Assembly: GCF_014218275.1 (NCBI RefSeq)
Contig: NZ_AP023213.1
Span: 1,094,001-1,158,000 of the forward strand
Reading direction: 5' to 3'
Length of the DNA stretch: 64,000 bases
From: Citrifermentans bremense
GTDB lineage: Bacteria; Desulfobacterota; Desulfuromonadia; Geobacterales; Geobacteraceae
A model generated the notes under the pieces. It searched no databases. It had not been told where the DNA came from and saw only the letters and a list, made by a program, of their open reading frames with translations. Position numbers and translations under genes: made by a program. Each line of letters starts with the position of its first letter. Positions within the stretch are counted from its first letter, which is position 1. This document shows, piece by piece, positions 48,222 to 55,560 of this stretch.

Positions 48222-48286
48222 ATTTAAAGACGAATAAGCGAGAAATGTAACGGCGGAGCGCTATGTAGCATTGGTTCGAGGATATT

Positions 48287-49039
48287 ATGGCAAAAGAGCC
48301 TGCAGAATATAATTCAAAATTGATTAGCAATATTGGTAGCCTTGTTGCTGTAACTTCAGCCATGAGTGTGCTGCTCTCCGTGTTATACGAATTTGGCTAT
48401 TACAGACTGGGAGCTGGAATTCCAATCCCTAAGATTCCCACAGCTATGAGTGATCATTTAAAGGCTTGTTTTATGTGGCTACCTATAGCCATTGCTATGA
48501 TAGCATCTGCCTTTTTAACTATTTTGGTATTGAAAGCTAAGGAAAAGCCAAGCAAGGTTAGCTCTGCCTCAGATAACAGTATTGAGCCTGTATCGTATAA
48601 AAAGCGAAACCTGCATGTAGTACCGATATCACTAATTGTACTCTCTACCATTGTCTCTATTATCCTCTATCTTATAAAAGTACCAAACTATTTCTTTATT
48701 TCATCATTGGCATGGATATTGTTTTATGTGATTCAGTATATTGCGGCTATTTTCTCAGAAATTTTTATAAAAAAGGGTAAATATTCGGATGGTGTCTATA
48801 TTGGTGCAATGCTTTCCGCAAACATACTTATATATTTCATTACCTCTGGTTACACAAACGCAAGAAGCGAAATTGAGGCAAAGGAATACAAGTATGAAAT
48901 AACTCTTAAGGACGCCACCTCTCCAAAGATAAAAGCCAACATACTTAGAAGCTACGACAAAGTTACCTTTTTCACCTATTCTTCACAAAAACTTGTTTTC
49001 ATGCAGAACGACCAGATTAAATCTATAGCAACAAGGTGA
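48287..49039 (+). CDS. membrane protein of unknown function
   Basis: A 250-residue protein with about five membrane helices (15-35, 58-80, 110-130, 135-160, 172-190) and a soluble C-terminal domain of 55 residues (EAKEYKYEITLKDATSPKIKANI..). Not recognised. AT-rich codon use unlike the chromosome. GAGG precedes the ATG. It fills the first complete cassette-like unit, between attC-like sites A and B, and so could be a cassette-borne gene; membrane proteins next to DUF2971 in other islands are sometimes defence effectors, which is only a suggestion. Confidence 0.7.
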   Translation: MAKEPAEYNSKLISNIGSLVAVTSAMSVLLSVLYEFGYYRLGAGIPIPKIPTAMSDHLKACFMWLPIAIAMIASAFLTILVLKAKEKPSKVSSASDNSIEPVSYKKRNLHVVPISLIVLSTIVSIILYLIKVPNYFFISSLAWILFYVIQYIAAIFSEIFIKKGKYSDGVYIGAMLSANILIYFITSGYTNARSEIEAKEYKYEITLKDATSPKIKANILRSYDKVTFFTYSSQKLVFMQNDQIKSIATR

Positions 49040-49110
49040 TTTATAAGGCGGAAAGCTCCAGTGACTGGTCCCCGTGGGGGCCAAACCGGACTATGGACTT
49101 TAAAAAGGAA

Positions 49111-49171
49111 GTTCCCAACCAGAAAGTTGGACCGGCCGAAAACCCTGCCGGTCAACTTCCACCACGTTGGC
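49111..49171 (+). other. attC-like palindrome, site B
   Basis: CCAAC (49115-49119) and GTTGG (49166-49170) close it. Inside, AAGTTG-(G)-ACCGGC pairs with GCCGGT-CAACTT: 12 bp with a single bulged G at 49130 and a 10-base loop (CGAAAACCCT). The layout equals site A; the sequence is closest to site C. Confidence 0.65.
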
Positions 49172-49229
49172 AGAACCCATCGGACCTTTGTAGCTTTACC
49201 CTTTGATTTTATTGTGCATGGGAGGGAGT

Positions 49230-49625
49230 ATGCGTAAACATATTCTACCGGTAACCGTCGCGTTGCTTACAGTGGCTGTAGGTGTTAAGGCCTTTGCCCT
49301 GGGACCTAGCGATTACATGGGCCTGACTCCCCAACAGATGCAAAGCGTCATCGACAGCCAGCGAGCGTATGACGAGATGAACCTTCGAGCGGTAATAGAG
49401 CTTAAAAGGCAGGAACAGGAGGCAATCAGTGAGCGCAACAGGCAGATCGAATATCAGCAAAGAAATCCATTTGCAAACTGTACCGCGATGGGCGAGGTGC
49501 GAGGTAAAGATTTCGAGGAAATGAAGGCGCTCGGCGTGAAAATGGGGGCGACAAATTACCAGCTCATCGAAACCACCGCAAGCTATGTCCGGGCCAATAT
49601 CTACAGCTGCCCGCAGCAAAAATAG
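49230..49625 (+). CDS. secreted small protein, cassette-borne
   Basis: A 131-residue protein with a signal peptide (about 1-22, MRKHILPVTVALLTVAVGVKA, then FALG). The mature part is polar, with a helical middle (QQMQSVIDSQRAYDEMNLRA..) and two cysteines (about 93 and 126) that could form a disulfide. No family is recognised. GGGAGGG precedes ATG 49230. It is followed after 8 bp by the next small gene. Confidence 0.65.
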   Translation: MRKHILPVTVALLTVAVGVKAFALGPSDYMGLTPQQMQSVIDSQRAYDEMNLRAVIELKRQEQEAISERNRQIEYQQRNPFANCTAMGEVRGKDFEEMKALGVKMGATNYQLIETTASYVRANIYSCPQQK

Positions 49626-49633
49626 GAGGTCAC

Positions 49634-49870
49634 ATGCCAGCCGAGATAAGCGCGATTACCGTGTCCAAGGGCACGCCGGAATTACCAGGCCCGACCGTTG
49701 TGCAGTTGAAGCTGACCGGGTACATGGGCAACTGCGAGACAGGCATCATGATATCGCCACTACTGCAAACAGATAGGGAGATTGATGAAGCGGTAGAAAC
49801 CATTATCCGCGAAGCCAGGAAAGCCGGAGGAGTCGCAAAGGCCATGCTGACCAAAAGTAAAGTGAAGTAG
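49634..49870 (+). CDS. small protein of unknown function, cassette-borne
   Basis: A 78-residue protein behind a good AGGAGGT site, 8 bp after the secreted-protein gene, so probably co-translated. It contains VVQLKLTGYMGNC and a C-terminal helix EIDEAVETIIREARKAG. No family is recognised. Confidence 0.6.
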   Translation: MPAEISAITVSKGTPELPGPTVVQLKLTGYMGNCETGIMISPLLQTDREIDEAVETIIREARKAGGVAKAMLTKSKVK

Positions 49871-50149
49871 ACCGGTGCTAAAGGGGCTGAGGAAACTAGT
49901 TCTTGATCAGGATATAAATTTTGCGGTAAGACTCGGCTGATTCAGTTGATGGAAGCTGGTGAAAGGCCGAGATCAGCCAAGAGAGTTGAAGAAACTGCAA
50001 GCGCCAACAAAGCGCGAAGACGGACTCCGCGACCGATGAGAGTTGGAAGGGTAGGATTGAGTTGAGCGCTACGCCGGTCACGCAAGCGTTACCCAGCAAG
50101 TCAACCAACTCAACAAGGTTGATTTCGAGCCCAGGTAGGAGGAAAGTAG
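49871..50149. other. 279-bp non-coding stretch within cassette 3
   Basis: No convincing gene on either strand. It holds an inverted repeat CTCGGCTGAT ... ATCAGCC (about 49936-49979) and TCAACC ... GGTTGA (about 50101-50122). A small minus-strand frame (49896-50108) has no ribosome site and is not called. Confidence 0.5.
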
Positions 50150-50479
50150 ATGAGTGCTCTTGAACTGCAATGCCCAGAGTGTGGACACTATGGCGGCCAT
50201 GAAGTTGAACAAACTCAACGGGATCCTGGTAACCTTACGTGTATCCCTGATAATAATTTCCCTGTATTCATGCCAAATTACCGCGTTCGCATAAAGAGGT
50301 GTATCAAATGTCATAAGCAATTCGGAAGTATCGAAATGCCGGAAATGTATTTCGAGGCAATTGTCAGCGAAATTAATCGCTTGAGCGAACTTGAAAAGAC
50401 TAGAGGAGAGGACAAAGATAAAATTCAAAGTCTAACTAACAAACTCAAGCAGGTTGCAGAGATAAGCAACAACATATAG
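50150..50479 (+). CDS. small zinc-ribbon protein, cassette-borne
   Basis: A 109-residue protein with CPECGHYGGH (9-18) and CIKCHKQFG (50-58), a two-knuckle zinc ribbon similar in form to the NrdR N-terminus, followed by a charged helix (INRLSELEKTRGEDKDKIQSL). No ATP-cone or other domain follows, so it is not NrdR. Start site AGGAGGAAAG. It is the last gene before attC-like site C. Confidence 0.68.
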   Translation: MSALELQCPECGHYGGHEVEQTQRDPGNLTCIPDNNFPVFMPNYRVRIKRCIKCHKQFGSIEMPEMYFEAIVSEINRLSELEKTRGEDKDKIQSLTNKLKQVAEISNNI

Positions 50480-50581
50480 TGAGGGGGGGGTGGCGGCCTT
50501 AGCGGGGACGCAGACAAGAAGGCTTGCCGCTGGTAATTTATGTAACTTATTAATGTCGATTGGAGGCATAAGGGGTAAATT

Positions 50582-50634
50582 CCAACCAAGGAGTTGGACC
50601 GGATCAAAACCGGCCGGTCAACTTCCGCCGTTGG
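50582..50634 (+). other. attC-like palindrome, site C
   Basis: CCAAC (50582-50586) and GTTGG (50630-50634) close it. AGTTG-(G)-ACCGG pairs with CCGGT-CAACT, 10 bp plus a G-T pair, with the bulged G at 50597 and loop ATCAAAACCGG. Between sites B and C the sequence is about 80% alike; differences keep pairing or lie in the loop. Confidence 0.65.
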
Positions 50635-50698
50635 CAAAGGGCGCCTATAACCGGTGAATCGGGGTCGAACCCTGCTAACGACTGTTTTTTAGTATACT

Positions 50699-50725
50699 TT
50701 GGGTATATTTTTTACGTATACCCAA
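50699..50725. repeat. integrase arm-type sites, right end
   Basis: TTGGGTATAT (50699-50708) and inverted GTATACCCAA (50716-50725), matching the four left-end sites. Confidence 0.65.
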
Positions 50726-50767
50726 ATTTAAAAATATAACAATATCATATATATAAGTCTACGATTT

Positions 50768-50787
50768 GACCCCGGCTCCGGGCACCA
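50768..50787 (+). repeat. attR, 20-bp copy of tRNA-Leu 3' end
   Basis: GACCCCGGCTCCGGGCACCA, identical to 39239-39258; marks the right border of the element. Confidence 0.9.
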
Positions 50788-50815
50788 CGAAAACAGCAGA
50801 AGATTGAAGTCCGAT

Positions 50816-50848
50816 AAAAAAGGGCCACGCGATAGCGTGGCCCTTTTT
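50816..50848 (+). terminator. original tRNA-Leu terminator
   Basis: AAAAAGGGCCACGC, loop GATA, GCGTGGCCCTTTTT. It follows attR, so before insertion it stood right behind the tRNA. Confidence 0.92.
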
Positions 50849-50912
50849 GCTGTTTGCGGCTAAACCCGGTGCCACTTGCACAACCCGCTTTACAGCTCTT
50901 CCTATTATCCAG

Positions 50913-51345
50913 TGGGTATGCATTTCTCGGGAGGGGAATTGCATTCCCGAGCTCCAGAAATATTTCCCCTCATCAACTTTTGCATTTCCCAAGCGGGAGC
51001 TGTCATTTCCGGTGCAACTTTGGTATTACCCGGAGCAGAAATTGCCATTCCCAAAGCAACTTTTGCAATTCCCGAAGCAGAGTTGGCATTCTCCGAGCAA
51101 CTTTGGTAATTCCCGGAGCTGAAATTGCAATTTCCAGAGCACCTTTTGCATTTCCCGGAGCGGAGTTGGCATTTCCCGAGTAACTTTTGTATTTCCCTCA
51201 GCGGAAATTGCCATTACCAAAGCAACTTTTGCATTTTCCAGAGCGGAATTGGCATTTTCTGAGTAACTTTTGTATTTCGCAGAGCGGAAATTACTATTCC
51301 CAACGCAACTTTTGCATTTCCCGGAACAGGAATTGCCAAACCTGG
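50913..51345. repeat. minisatellite with 83-bp higher-order repeat
   Basis: About 20 units of 20-21 bp (consensus near CTTTTGCATTTCCCGGAGCGG). From 50977 the units are ordered in blocks of four (21+20+21+21 = 83 bp) repeated four times: 50977-51059, 51060-51142, 51143-51225, 51226-51308, plus a partial block. Because 83 is not a multiple of three, a reading frame cannot persist in register, so it is non-coding. The stretch 51346-51620 after it shows nothing recognisable. Confidence 0.88.
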
Positions 51346-51620
51346 ATAAACTGTCGAATTTTTGCGCTAGATGCACATGACCAGCCTCGCTTCGCATGAC
51401 GGTCCCCTCAAATCATTAGATAATTTGACCGATGCCTTGGCCTCAGGTACATTGGTACAATTTTATTTGCAGAGGTGACGTCCTCTTGCCCTCGTGTCGA
51501 GAGAAATTGTTCAGGCAACTTCATCTCATCACAGCGTTGGCAGTTGTCGGAAGGAGTCAACGTTGGGTTGCAGGGGGATAGACAGTTTTCTGCCCATCCC
51601 CCCAGAGAGGTATTTAGGTT

Positions 51621-52172
51621 ATGAAGACCCAATATTATACGGCATCTAGTCTTGATGGATTTATTGCGACAGAGGACGACTCGTTGGAGTGGCTGTTTCC
51701 TCTTGCGAATCTGGAGGACTCGAGCTATCCGGAATTCATTGCCGAGGTTGGCGCACTGGCAATGGGATCCGCCACCTACGAGTGGATGATCCGCAATGCC
51801 GCCACGGTTGCCGCCGAGACCGGATCGCCTTGGCCCTACACCCAGCCTGCCTGGGTATTCACCAGTCGCACACTATCGGCAATCGAAGGCGCAGATATCA
51901 GGTTCGTCAAAGGTGATGTACGCCAGGTTCACGAGGAAATGCGTGCGGCGGCAGGGACGAAAAACATCTGGATTGTCGGGGGCGGAGACCTGGCGGGGCA
52001 GTTTCATGATGCAGGGCTTCTGGACGAACTCATCGTTCAGATAGGCTCTGTCACCCTGGGGCGAGGGAAGCAGTTGTTTCCGCGCCGTGTTCTGAGCCCG
52101 ATCCTGCGCCTTACTTCCGTCCGCCAGATGGGGGCCGGTATGGTTGAACTGCGGTATGAGGTAGGGAAATAG
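51621..52172 (+). CDS. dihydrofolate-reductase-like protein (RibD C-terminal family)
   Basis: A 183-residue protein with the RibD_C/DHFR-like fold: MKTQYYTASSLDGFIATEDD, MGSATYEWM, PAWVFTSRTL, IWIVGGGDLAGQFHDAGLLDE and the final strand LRYEVGK. Such YyaP/YwjB proteins bind NADPH and reduce unknown substrates; they are not the main folate enzyme. GAGAGG lies 10 bases before the ATG. Confidence 0.88.
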   Translation: MKTQYYTASSLDGFIATEDDSLEWLFPLANLEDSSYPEFIAEVGALAMGSATYEWMIRNAATVAAETGSPWPYTQPAWVFTSRTLSAIEGADIRFVKGDVRQVHEEMRAAAGTKNIWIVGGGDLAGQFHDAGLLDELIVQIGSVTLGRGKQLFPRRVLSPILRLTSVRQMGAGMVELRYEVGK

Positions 52173-52216
52173 CATCATGCGTAGTTGGGACTGTGCTTGA
52201 GGAGCCCCTGATTTAG

Positions 52217-53065
52217 CTAGCGCAGCTGGAATTTCACCATTACATCCACTTTGGGGCTTCCGGCGGGGGCCGTGTAATTCACTTCGAGCTGCGACTTGAT
52301 CCCGAACATCTTCTCAAAGCTGTTGCTCAAGACTCCAATCGGGTCGGTGGCTACCATCAACGCTTCGTCATACCAGTCGCGCTCTGCCTTTTGCCTGATG
52401 TTTTTACGTACCGGCTCGAACAGGTACTTCCCTATCACTGATCCTACGACTGGGGTGACGAACATGTCTTGTATGGAGGGTTTTTCGAAAAAGCACTCAA
52501 CCCCGAATTCGTATAGGGTGGATAGCGCAGCCGAGTAGAGGAAAGATTGACCTTCTTCGAACCCTCGCTCTCTTGCCCTCGTGTAATATGCCGCTCCCCA
52601 GTATGGATGCAGGATGTAGTTGAGATAAAACTTGTCTTTATCTATCCCGGGGTTCTTAACGTTCTGCTCGTAGTTCCTCAAGCTGTTCTTCTTCTGTTGG
52701 GGGCTCCAGCCCGAGACGCTCTCAGGCATGACATAAAGAACTCCGATTGCCGCGACCTGTGCTCCGACGATGATTCCGGTATCGCGCCAGAGCCCGCCCT
52801 GGTCCTTGCTCTTGTTGTAAGACCGTGGAATCGCCGCCGTAGTATCTTGGATTGCACTTTCTCCCTCGCTCGATGCGCTGGAGGATCTGCGCACTTGGTC
52901 CGGTACAGGAACTTCAGTGGAAACAGGGGAGGGGAGATAAATACCCACAGGAAGCTCTGTGGCTTGAGATGTTCCAGCCATCACGATAAAGGTGATAATC
53001 AGAAGAAAAAGCTGGAGCTGCCTAAACCGTGTACTATATGAAGCAATTACCGCATCGGGGAGCAT
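52217..53065 (-). CDS. DUF3943 secreted/outer-envelope protein
   Basis: A 282-residue protein. A signal or membrane segment at about 18-36 (LQLFLLIITFIVMAGTSQA) is followed by a Ser-rich linker and the DUF3943 domain (LNYILHPYWGAAYYTRARERG, SFLYSAALSTLYEFGVECFFEKPS, VTPVVGSVIGKYLFEPVR). This family is found in the envelope and its role is unknown; the motif HPYWGAAYY is diagnostic. The annotated start has no strong ribosome site and may be one of several. Confidence 0.8.
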   Translation of the reverse strand: MLPDAVIASYSTRFRQLQLFLLIITFIVMAGTSQATELPVGIYLPSPVSTEVPVPDQVRRSSSASSEGESAIQDTTAAIPRSYNKSKDQGGLWRDTGIIVGAQVAAIGVLYVMPESVSGWSPQQKKNSLRNYEQNVKNPGIDKDKFYLNYILHPYWGAAYYTRARERGFEEGQSFLYSAALSTLYEFGVECFFEKPSIQDMFVTPVVGSVIGKYLFEPVRKNIRQKAERDWYDEALMVATDPIGVLSNSFEKMFGIKSQLEVNYTAPAGSPKVDVMVKFQLR

Positions 53066-53304
53066 GTATGCCTCTCAGTTCTGGAGAAACTCCCGCAGGT
53101 GCTACTTGAATTGACCCAGATCCAGTTGTATTGCGTCGGAAAAGGATTGACAGCATCTGTCGGCGTTCTTCATTATACCGCCGCTTCACCCCGGATGCCT
53201 GACAATTCTCCCTCGGTGCTCTTCCGCGTCTTCGAGGGAACATGACCCTGGCTCCACGGTTTTGCAAAGGGGAGAGCGAACGGTGGTGGAAGGTGCTAGC
53301 CGGC

Positions 53305-53330
53305 AATAAAAAGGCCGCTCTATGGCGGCC
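53305..53330 (-). terminator. terminator after PPOX-fold gene
   Basis: Minus strand: GGCCGC, loop CATAGA, GCGGCC, then TTTTTATT, 29 bp past the stop at 53359. The rest of the 293-bp gap to the DUF3943 gene holds nothing recognised. Confidence 0.85.
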
Positions 53331-53358
53331 ATTTCGTTACCCGTTGTACTCTCTGTAA

Positions 53359-53793
53359 TTACAGCTGGATGAACTCTTTGGGCTCGGTGTTGGTCGCCAT
53401 GGTCCAGATGGTCGCCACGCCGTTTCTCAACCTGTACACGGCCAGCTGCTCGTATCCCACCTTGTCTATCCACGGCTTCAGGAAATCACGCTTCTGCACG
53501 ATCTCCTTCTTCAGTTCCAGGTCCTCCAGCGCCTCGACTGTCCCGGTCACCCTCACCTGGATCAGGTTCTCGAAGATCCCATTGGTGAAACACATCTCCA
53601 CTTTGGGGTTCACGCTCAGCTGCCGGTACAGGTCCTTGATCTTCCCGGTATTGAACACGATGCCTTCGTCGTCCGCCCTGAACAGAAGCATCCCACGCAC
53701 GTGAGGGGTGTCGCCGTCAACGGTCGCCATGTGGAAAATAGGGTTGGCGTTCAGGAACTCCAAAATCTGTTGCTTATTCATCTCTACTTTCAT
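53359..53793 (-). CDS. pyridoxamine 5'-phosphate oxidase-fold protein
   Basis: A 144-residue FMN-binding split-barrel protein. The pattern MNKQQILEFLNANPIFHMATVDG, PHVRGMLLFRADDEGIVFNTGK and KVEMCFTNGIFENLIQVRVTGTVE fits this family of flavin- or F420-like-cofactor proteins. It is too small to be PdxH. ATG 53793 is set by AAGGAGG five bases upstream. A promoter and a terminator frame it as a single-gene unit. Confidence 0.86.
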   Translation of the reverse strand: MKVEMNKQQILEFLNANPIFHMATVDGDTPHVRGMLLFRADDEGIVFNTGKIKDLYRQLSVNPKVEMCFTNGIFENLIQVRVTGTVEALEDLELKKEIVQKRDFLKPWIDKVGYEQLAVYRLRNGVATIWTMATNTEPKEFIQL

Positions 53794-53874
53794 AGCTGCC
53801 TCCTTATCTGAAGTTCCTGCGCACGGGCTTCTTCGCCGCTGGGAGGAACTTGATCTTTGCTTCACCGCCAAGTG

Positions 53875-53903
53875 AATATATACAACTAATCTCCGTCACG
53901 CAA
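53875..53903 (-). promoter_or_regulatory. sigma-70 promoter for PPOX-fold gene
   Basis: Minus strand: TTGCGT, 17-bp spacer, TATATT, about 80 bp before the ATG. Confidence 0.5.
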
Positions 53904-53961
53904 GCTGGTGTGGTTGAATCGGCCATACTACCCGTGAATCCTGACTGTTACAACCTTCATC

Positions 53962-53991
53962 TTGACAGCTTTGTGTATACGGCAGTAGGAT
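53962..53991 (+). promoter_or_regulatory. sigma-70 promoter for YkgJ-like gene
   Basis: TTGACA, 18-bp spacer, TAGGAT, 65 bp before the ATG at 54056. Confidence 0.55.
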
Positions 53992-54055
53992 TTCTGTACC
54001 TCTGACTCTGCCGCGTCTCGTTTTGTTGCTGCTTTTGCACAAGGGAGGCCAGACG

Positions 54056-54358
54056 ATGCTATTTCATAGACGAGTCAATGACAAAAGACATGGGCTGCTG
54101 CTGGATCATCCATTGGACGCCCCTTCCTGCTGCACCGTCTGTGCAGCCTTGTGTTGCCGCTCCTTTCCCAATGTCGACCTCTCTTGGGGCGAGTATCAGC
54201 TTCTGGAGAGGCTGGGTGCGACCCGCCTTCATTTCTCCCTCTACGGTCCGCACAAATTGATCATCGAAAACGGCTGCGAGTTCCTGGTCGACAACAGGTG
54301 CGGCATCTACGAGCAGCGGCCGGAGATCTGCCGGCGTTTCATCTGCCGCAGCGATTAA
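54056..54358 (+). CDS. YkgJ-family cysteine cluster protein
   Basis: A 100-residue protein with the CxxCxxxCC-type cluster CCTVCAALCC (25-34), a second cysteine in ENGCEFLVDNRCGIYEQRP (about 73-91) and CRRFIC at the end. This is the YkgJ (CxxCxxCC) family, thought to bind zinc or iron-sulfur. The ATG at 54056 follows GGGAGG; the frame is open 11 codons earlier. The stop is 7 bp before a dispersed repeat element. Confidence 0.85.
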   Translation: MLFHRRVNDKRHGLLLDHPLDAPSCCTVCAALCCRSFPNVDLSWGEYQLLERLGATRLHFSLYGPHKLIIENGCEFLVDNRCGIYEQRPEICRRFICRSD

Positions 54359-54364
54359 ACCAAG

Positions 54365-54500
54365 TCGCACGCGGATGACACGGAAACAAAAACGATAACA
54401 GCAGATCAAACTATCCGTGAAAGCCTTACATCTCTAAGATGTGATTCTCTTCAGGTTCAATCTGCCGTTCTCCGTGTTTTCCGCTTGATCCATGTGCGAT
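54365..54500. repeat. dispersed inverted-repeat element, copy 2
   Basis: Begins TCGCACGCGGAT and ends ATCCATGTGCGA. The left arm (54365-54406) is the reverse complement of 31088-31132, with only a few differences. It has no gene. Confidence 0.85.
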
Positions 54501-54533
54501 AGTTTTTATCCGCCCTGAAGGTACAATAGGGGC

Positions 54534-54704
54534 ATGAAAACACCTCCCAGACCAGATCCGGCGCAGCGGTGGATTACCACCTTTACCTGGCAGGACAAGA
54601 TCATTGCCAGGTGCTTCCCGCGCTTTTTTCAGCGTTATGCACCGGACGAGATCAAGGAGCAATGGGAGGCGTACCTGGCGCAAAAGCAAAAACGTAAAAG
54701 ATGA
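54534..54704 (+). CDS. 56-residue basic protein of unknown function
   Basis: MKTPPRPDPAQRWITTFTWQ, then a segment with DKIIARCFPRFFQRYAPDEI and a lysine-rich end (AQKQKRKR). Short, but ATG and stop are well placed between the repeat element and a terminator at 54727, and the frame is used with host-like codons. No family recognised. Confidence 0.5.
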   Translation: MKTPPRPDPAQRWITTFTWQDKIIARCFPRFFQRYAPDEIKEQWEAYLAQKQKRKR

Positions 54705-54726
54705 GGAACGGGGACACTAGCTACAG

Positions 54727-54763
54727 AAAAGGCTAAACCGCTTCGAGCGGTCTAGCCTTTTTT
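54727..54763. terminator. bidirectional terminator
   Basis: AAAAGGCTAAACCGC, loop TTCGA, GCGGTCTAGCCTTTTTT. It separates the small plus-strand gene from the minus-strand BON gene and can serve both. Confidence 0.9.
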
Positions 54764-54807
54764 GATCGTTTGAACCTAAAGGAAGGGGTGCCCATTCCCT
54801 GGAACGT

Positions 54808-55263
54808 CTACTTCCCTTTCTCCATCTCTTTCTTCTTGTCGCTCTTGGACTTTTCCTTGTCTTTGCCTTTATCAGCCGGCTGCGGGACTTCGAGCTCGTT
54901 GGTAATGTTCCCCTTGCCTGCGATCCCCTCGGCGATCTTCTCGATGGTCGTTTTCTCCGTTTCAGTTTTAACCGGTCCCTTCAGCGTGACCTTGCCATCG
55001 GTGGTCACGATCTTTACGTTGTGGGCCCTGATGGAAAGCGATTTATCCTTTACCACCGCCCTTCTTATCTTCCTGGTGGTCTCCCGGTCGGACTTGCTTT
55101 CCTTCTGCTGCTCGGCCGTGACTCCCTTGTTCTCTTCCTTTTTCTTTTTCGCGTTGTCAGCCTTTGTGGCGGTGGAATCCTGGGCGGCTGTGGCTAAGGG
55201 CGGTGCACTGATAAGAACAGCGGCTGACAGTGCGAGAACGAACAGCAGGTTTACCTTTTTCAT
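54808..55263 (-). CDS. secreted BON-domain protein
   Basis: A 151-residue protein: signal peptide (1-26, LLFVLALSAAVLISAPPLATA), a long lysine/glutamate-rich linker (27-60), one BON domain (about 62-125; DRETTRKIRRAVVKDKSLSI, NVKIVTTDGKVTLKGPVKT) and a charged tail. BON domains bind phospholipid; single-BON periplasmic proteins (OsmY-like) often respond to osmotic or envelope stress. It has a promoter at 55396-55423 and a 133-nt leader. Confidence 0.88.
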   Translation of the reverse strand: MKKVNLLFVLALSAAVLISAPPLATAAQDSTATKADNAKKKKEENKGVTAEQQKESKSDRETTRKIRRAVVKDKSLSIRAHNVKIVTTDGKVTLKGPVKTETEKTTIEKIAEGIAGKGNITNELEVPQPADKGKDKEKSKSDKKKEMEKGK

Positions 55264-55395
55264 GTCTTGGTTTGCCTCCTTCTCCGGTTGATAGGGATTG
55301 CTCCCTTGTGATCTTGCTGTTTGGCTTTGCCGTAACCTGAGTGTTTATCTCTGTTTCCTGCGGTGGGATGACTGCAGGGGTAGAAAGATAAGAAG

Positions 55396-55423
55396 AAGCT
55401 AATACGATATCTGTCTTTGTCAA
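55396..55423 (-). promoter_or_regulatory. sigma-70 promoter for BON-domain gene
   Basis: Minus strand: TTGACA, 16-bp spacer, TAGCTT. The rest of the 297-bp gap to the EF-G gene holds nothing recognised. Confidence 0.5.
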
Positions 55424-55560
55424 TAGCTCAGGTTACCGCTTGCGGCTGGAATTCGTTCGCCTTCAGCTGCTGAAACCTGTGGCTGTGTCAGCAAAAGCGG
55501 CGTCAGAGGTAGCTTGCTTTCGCTGAACCAGTTTTGACTTCGGCGGAGGGTTGGATATCA

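Larger units (their letters stand above)
39259..50787 (+). mobile_element. integrative and mobilizable element in tRNA-Leu (about 11.5 kb)
   Basis: Bounded by the 20-bp direct repeat of the tRNA 3' end. It encodes a P4-type integrase next to attL, an AlpA-like regulator, a MobC-like protein and a MobF relaxase, but no type IV secretion genes, so it should need a helper for transfer. Left half GC content is like the host; from about 46.7 kb to attR it is AT-rich. Cargo includes a toxin-antitoxin-like pair, a DUF2971 protein and cassette-like genes. Confidence 0.88.

Noticed and set aside
49896..50108. 70-codon minus-strand frame in cassette 3
   Set aside because: No ribosome site, no family, opposite to all neighbours; treated as non-coding.
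50913..51345. CRISPR array or repeat protein
   Set aside because: Units are contiguous with no unique spacers and no cas genes; the 83-bp block breaks reading frame, so neither explanation fits.
54426..54689. 87-codon minus-strand frame
   Set aside because: It overlaps a repeat element and the plus-strand 56-residue gene and has no supporting signal.
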